A stretch of DNA of 64,000 bases, from positions 124,001 through 188,000 of the forward strand of contig NZ_JAJGBN010000001.1 in assembly GCF_020782875.1 (NCBI RefSeq), given 5' to 3'. Position numbers and translations under genes: made by a program. The stretch is from Allomuricauda sp. M10 (GTDB lineage: Bacteria > Bacteroidota > Bacteroidia > Flavobacteriales > Flavobacteriaceae). The notes below the pieces were generated by a model. It was not told the origin of the DNA and did not search any database. It worked only from the letters and a program-made list of their open reading frames with translations. Shown one piece after another: positions 63,947 to 64,000 of the stretch. Within the stretch, counting starts at the first letter, position 1, and each line of letters starts with the position of its first letter.

Positions 63947-64000
63947 GGGGACCCAAAAAGAATCAAATGAGAACACCATGTCAAAATTTGGTCGTTGTTT

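Noticed and set aside
63967..64000. Start of a further gene at the right edge (ATG at 63967 or 63978)
   Set aside because: Too short to judge; a next gene in the cluster is likely but cannot be supported.
1..64000. CRISPR array, rRNA or tRNA genes
   Set aside because: No regularly spaced direct repeats and no rRNA-like or clear cloverleaf sequence seen by eye; a tRNAscan run would be needed to exclude a tRNA fully.

Overview
The window looks like a chromosomal segment of a marine Flavobacteriaceae member (Bacteroidota, in the style of Muricauda/Flagellimonas). The pointers are SusC/SusD and FecI/FecR/TonB systems, a type IX secretion type B sorting domain, many short lipoproteins with a Cys lipobox, TAnnTTTG-type promoters and weak Shine-Dalgarno signals. 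Genus and species are inference. I saw no rRNA, tRNA or CRISPR array.

Layout. 1-3333 (minus): ECF sigma factor, FecR anti-sigma factor and an STN-type TonB receptor cut by the left edge. 3449-5727: two related acidic lipoproteins. 5836-8670: ffh, a GrpB-family gene and folD. 8672-19405: mixed single genes (DUF2306 membrane protein, VOC protein, alpha/beta hydrolase with divergent HxlR regulator, HerA-like ATPase, exported RidA, C-type-lectin T9SS protein, QueE, metalloprotease lipoprotein, methyltransferase, YkgJ protein). 19427-23709: fatty-acid hydroxylase, DUF1343/NamZ, FtsX-like permease, aldose epimerase. 23710-28271: a RamB/ScfR-like regulator divergent from the glyoxylate shunt genes aceB-aceA. 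28339-29721: an exonuclease/GIY-YIG protein.

30077-63946 reads as one large saccharolytic and proteolytic locus. It holds a SusC/SusD pair, a GH97 glycosidase and an M61 peptidase; an AraC regulator divergent from a complete four-enzyme trans-4-hydroxy-L-proline catabolic operon; an exported S9 (DPP-IV-like) peptidase; a LamG-GH127/146 protein; a DUF885 peptidase; a DUF5695-like protein; a GH43-discoidin-LamG lipoprotein; a degenerate-Nudix (AraR/NrtR-type) regulator; a GH51 arabinofuranosidase; and a GH127 lipoprotein. Arabinofuranosidases, a likely alpha-galactosidase, peptidases and hydroxyproline catabolism together suggest use of arabinosylated hydroxyproline-rich glycoproteins (extensin or arabinogalactan-protein like, as in plant and green-algal walls). 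A 15-bp motif recurs upstream of susC, the hydroxyproline operon and the S9 peptidase gene. In all three it lies 43-45 bp before a -7-like box, which suggests one regulon, probably of the AraC protein.

Inserted in this locus (38432-41089) is a 2658-bp IS1595-family element with 27-bp imperfect inverted repeats and a perfect 8-bp target duplication. It carries, besides the transposase, three chained overlapping passenger genes of unknown function, one of only 47 codons. It landed on the stop codon of the M61 gene without breaking either neighbour. The passenger module and the hydroxyproline-glycoprotein locus are the two most interesting items.
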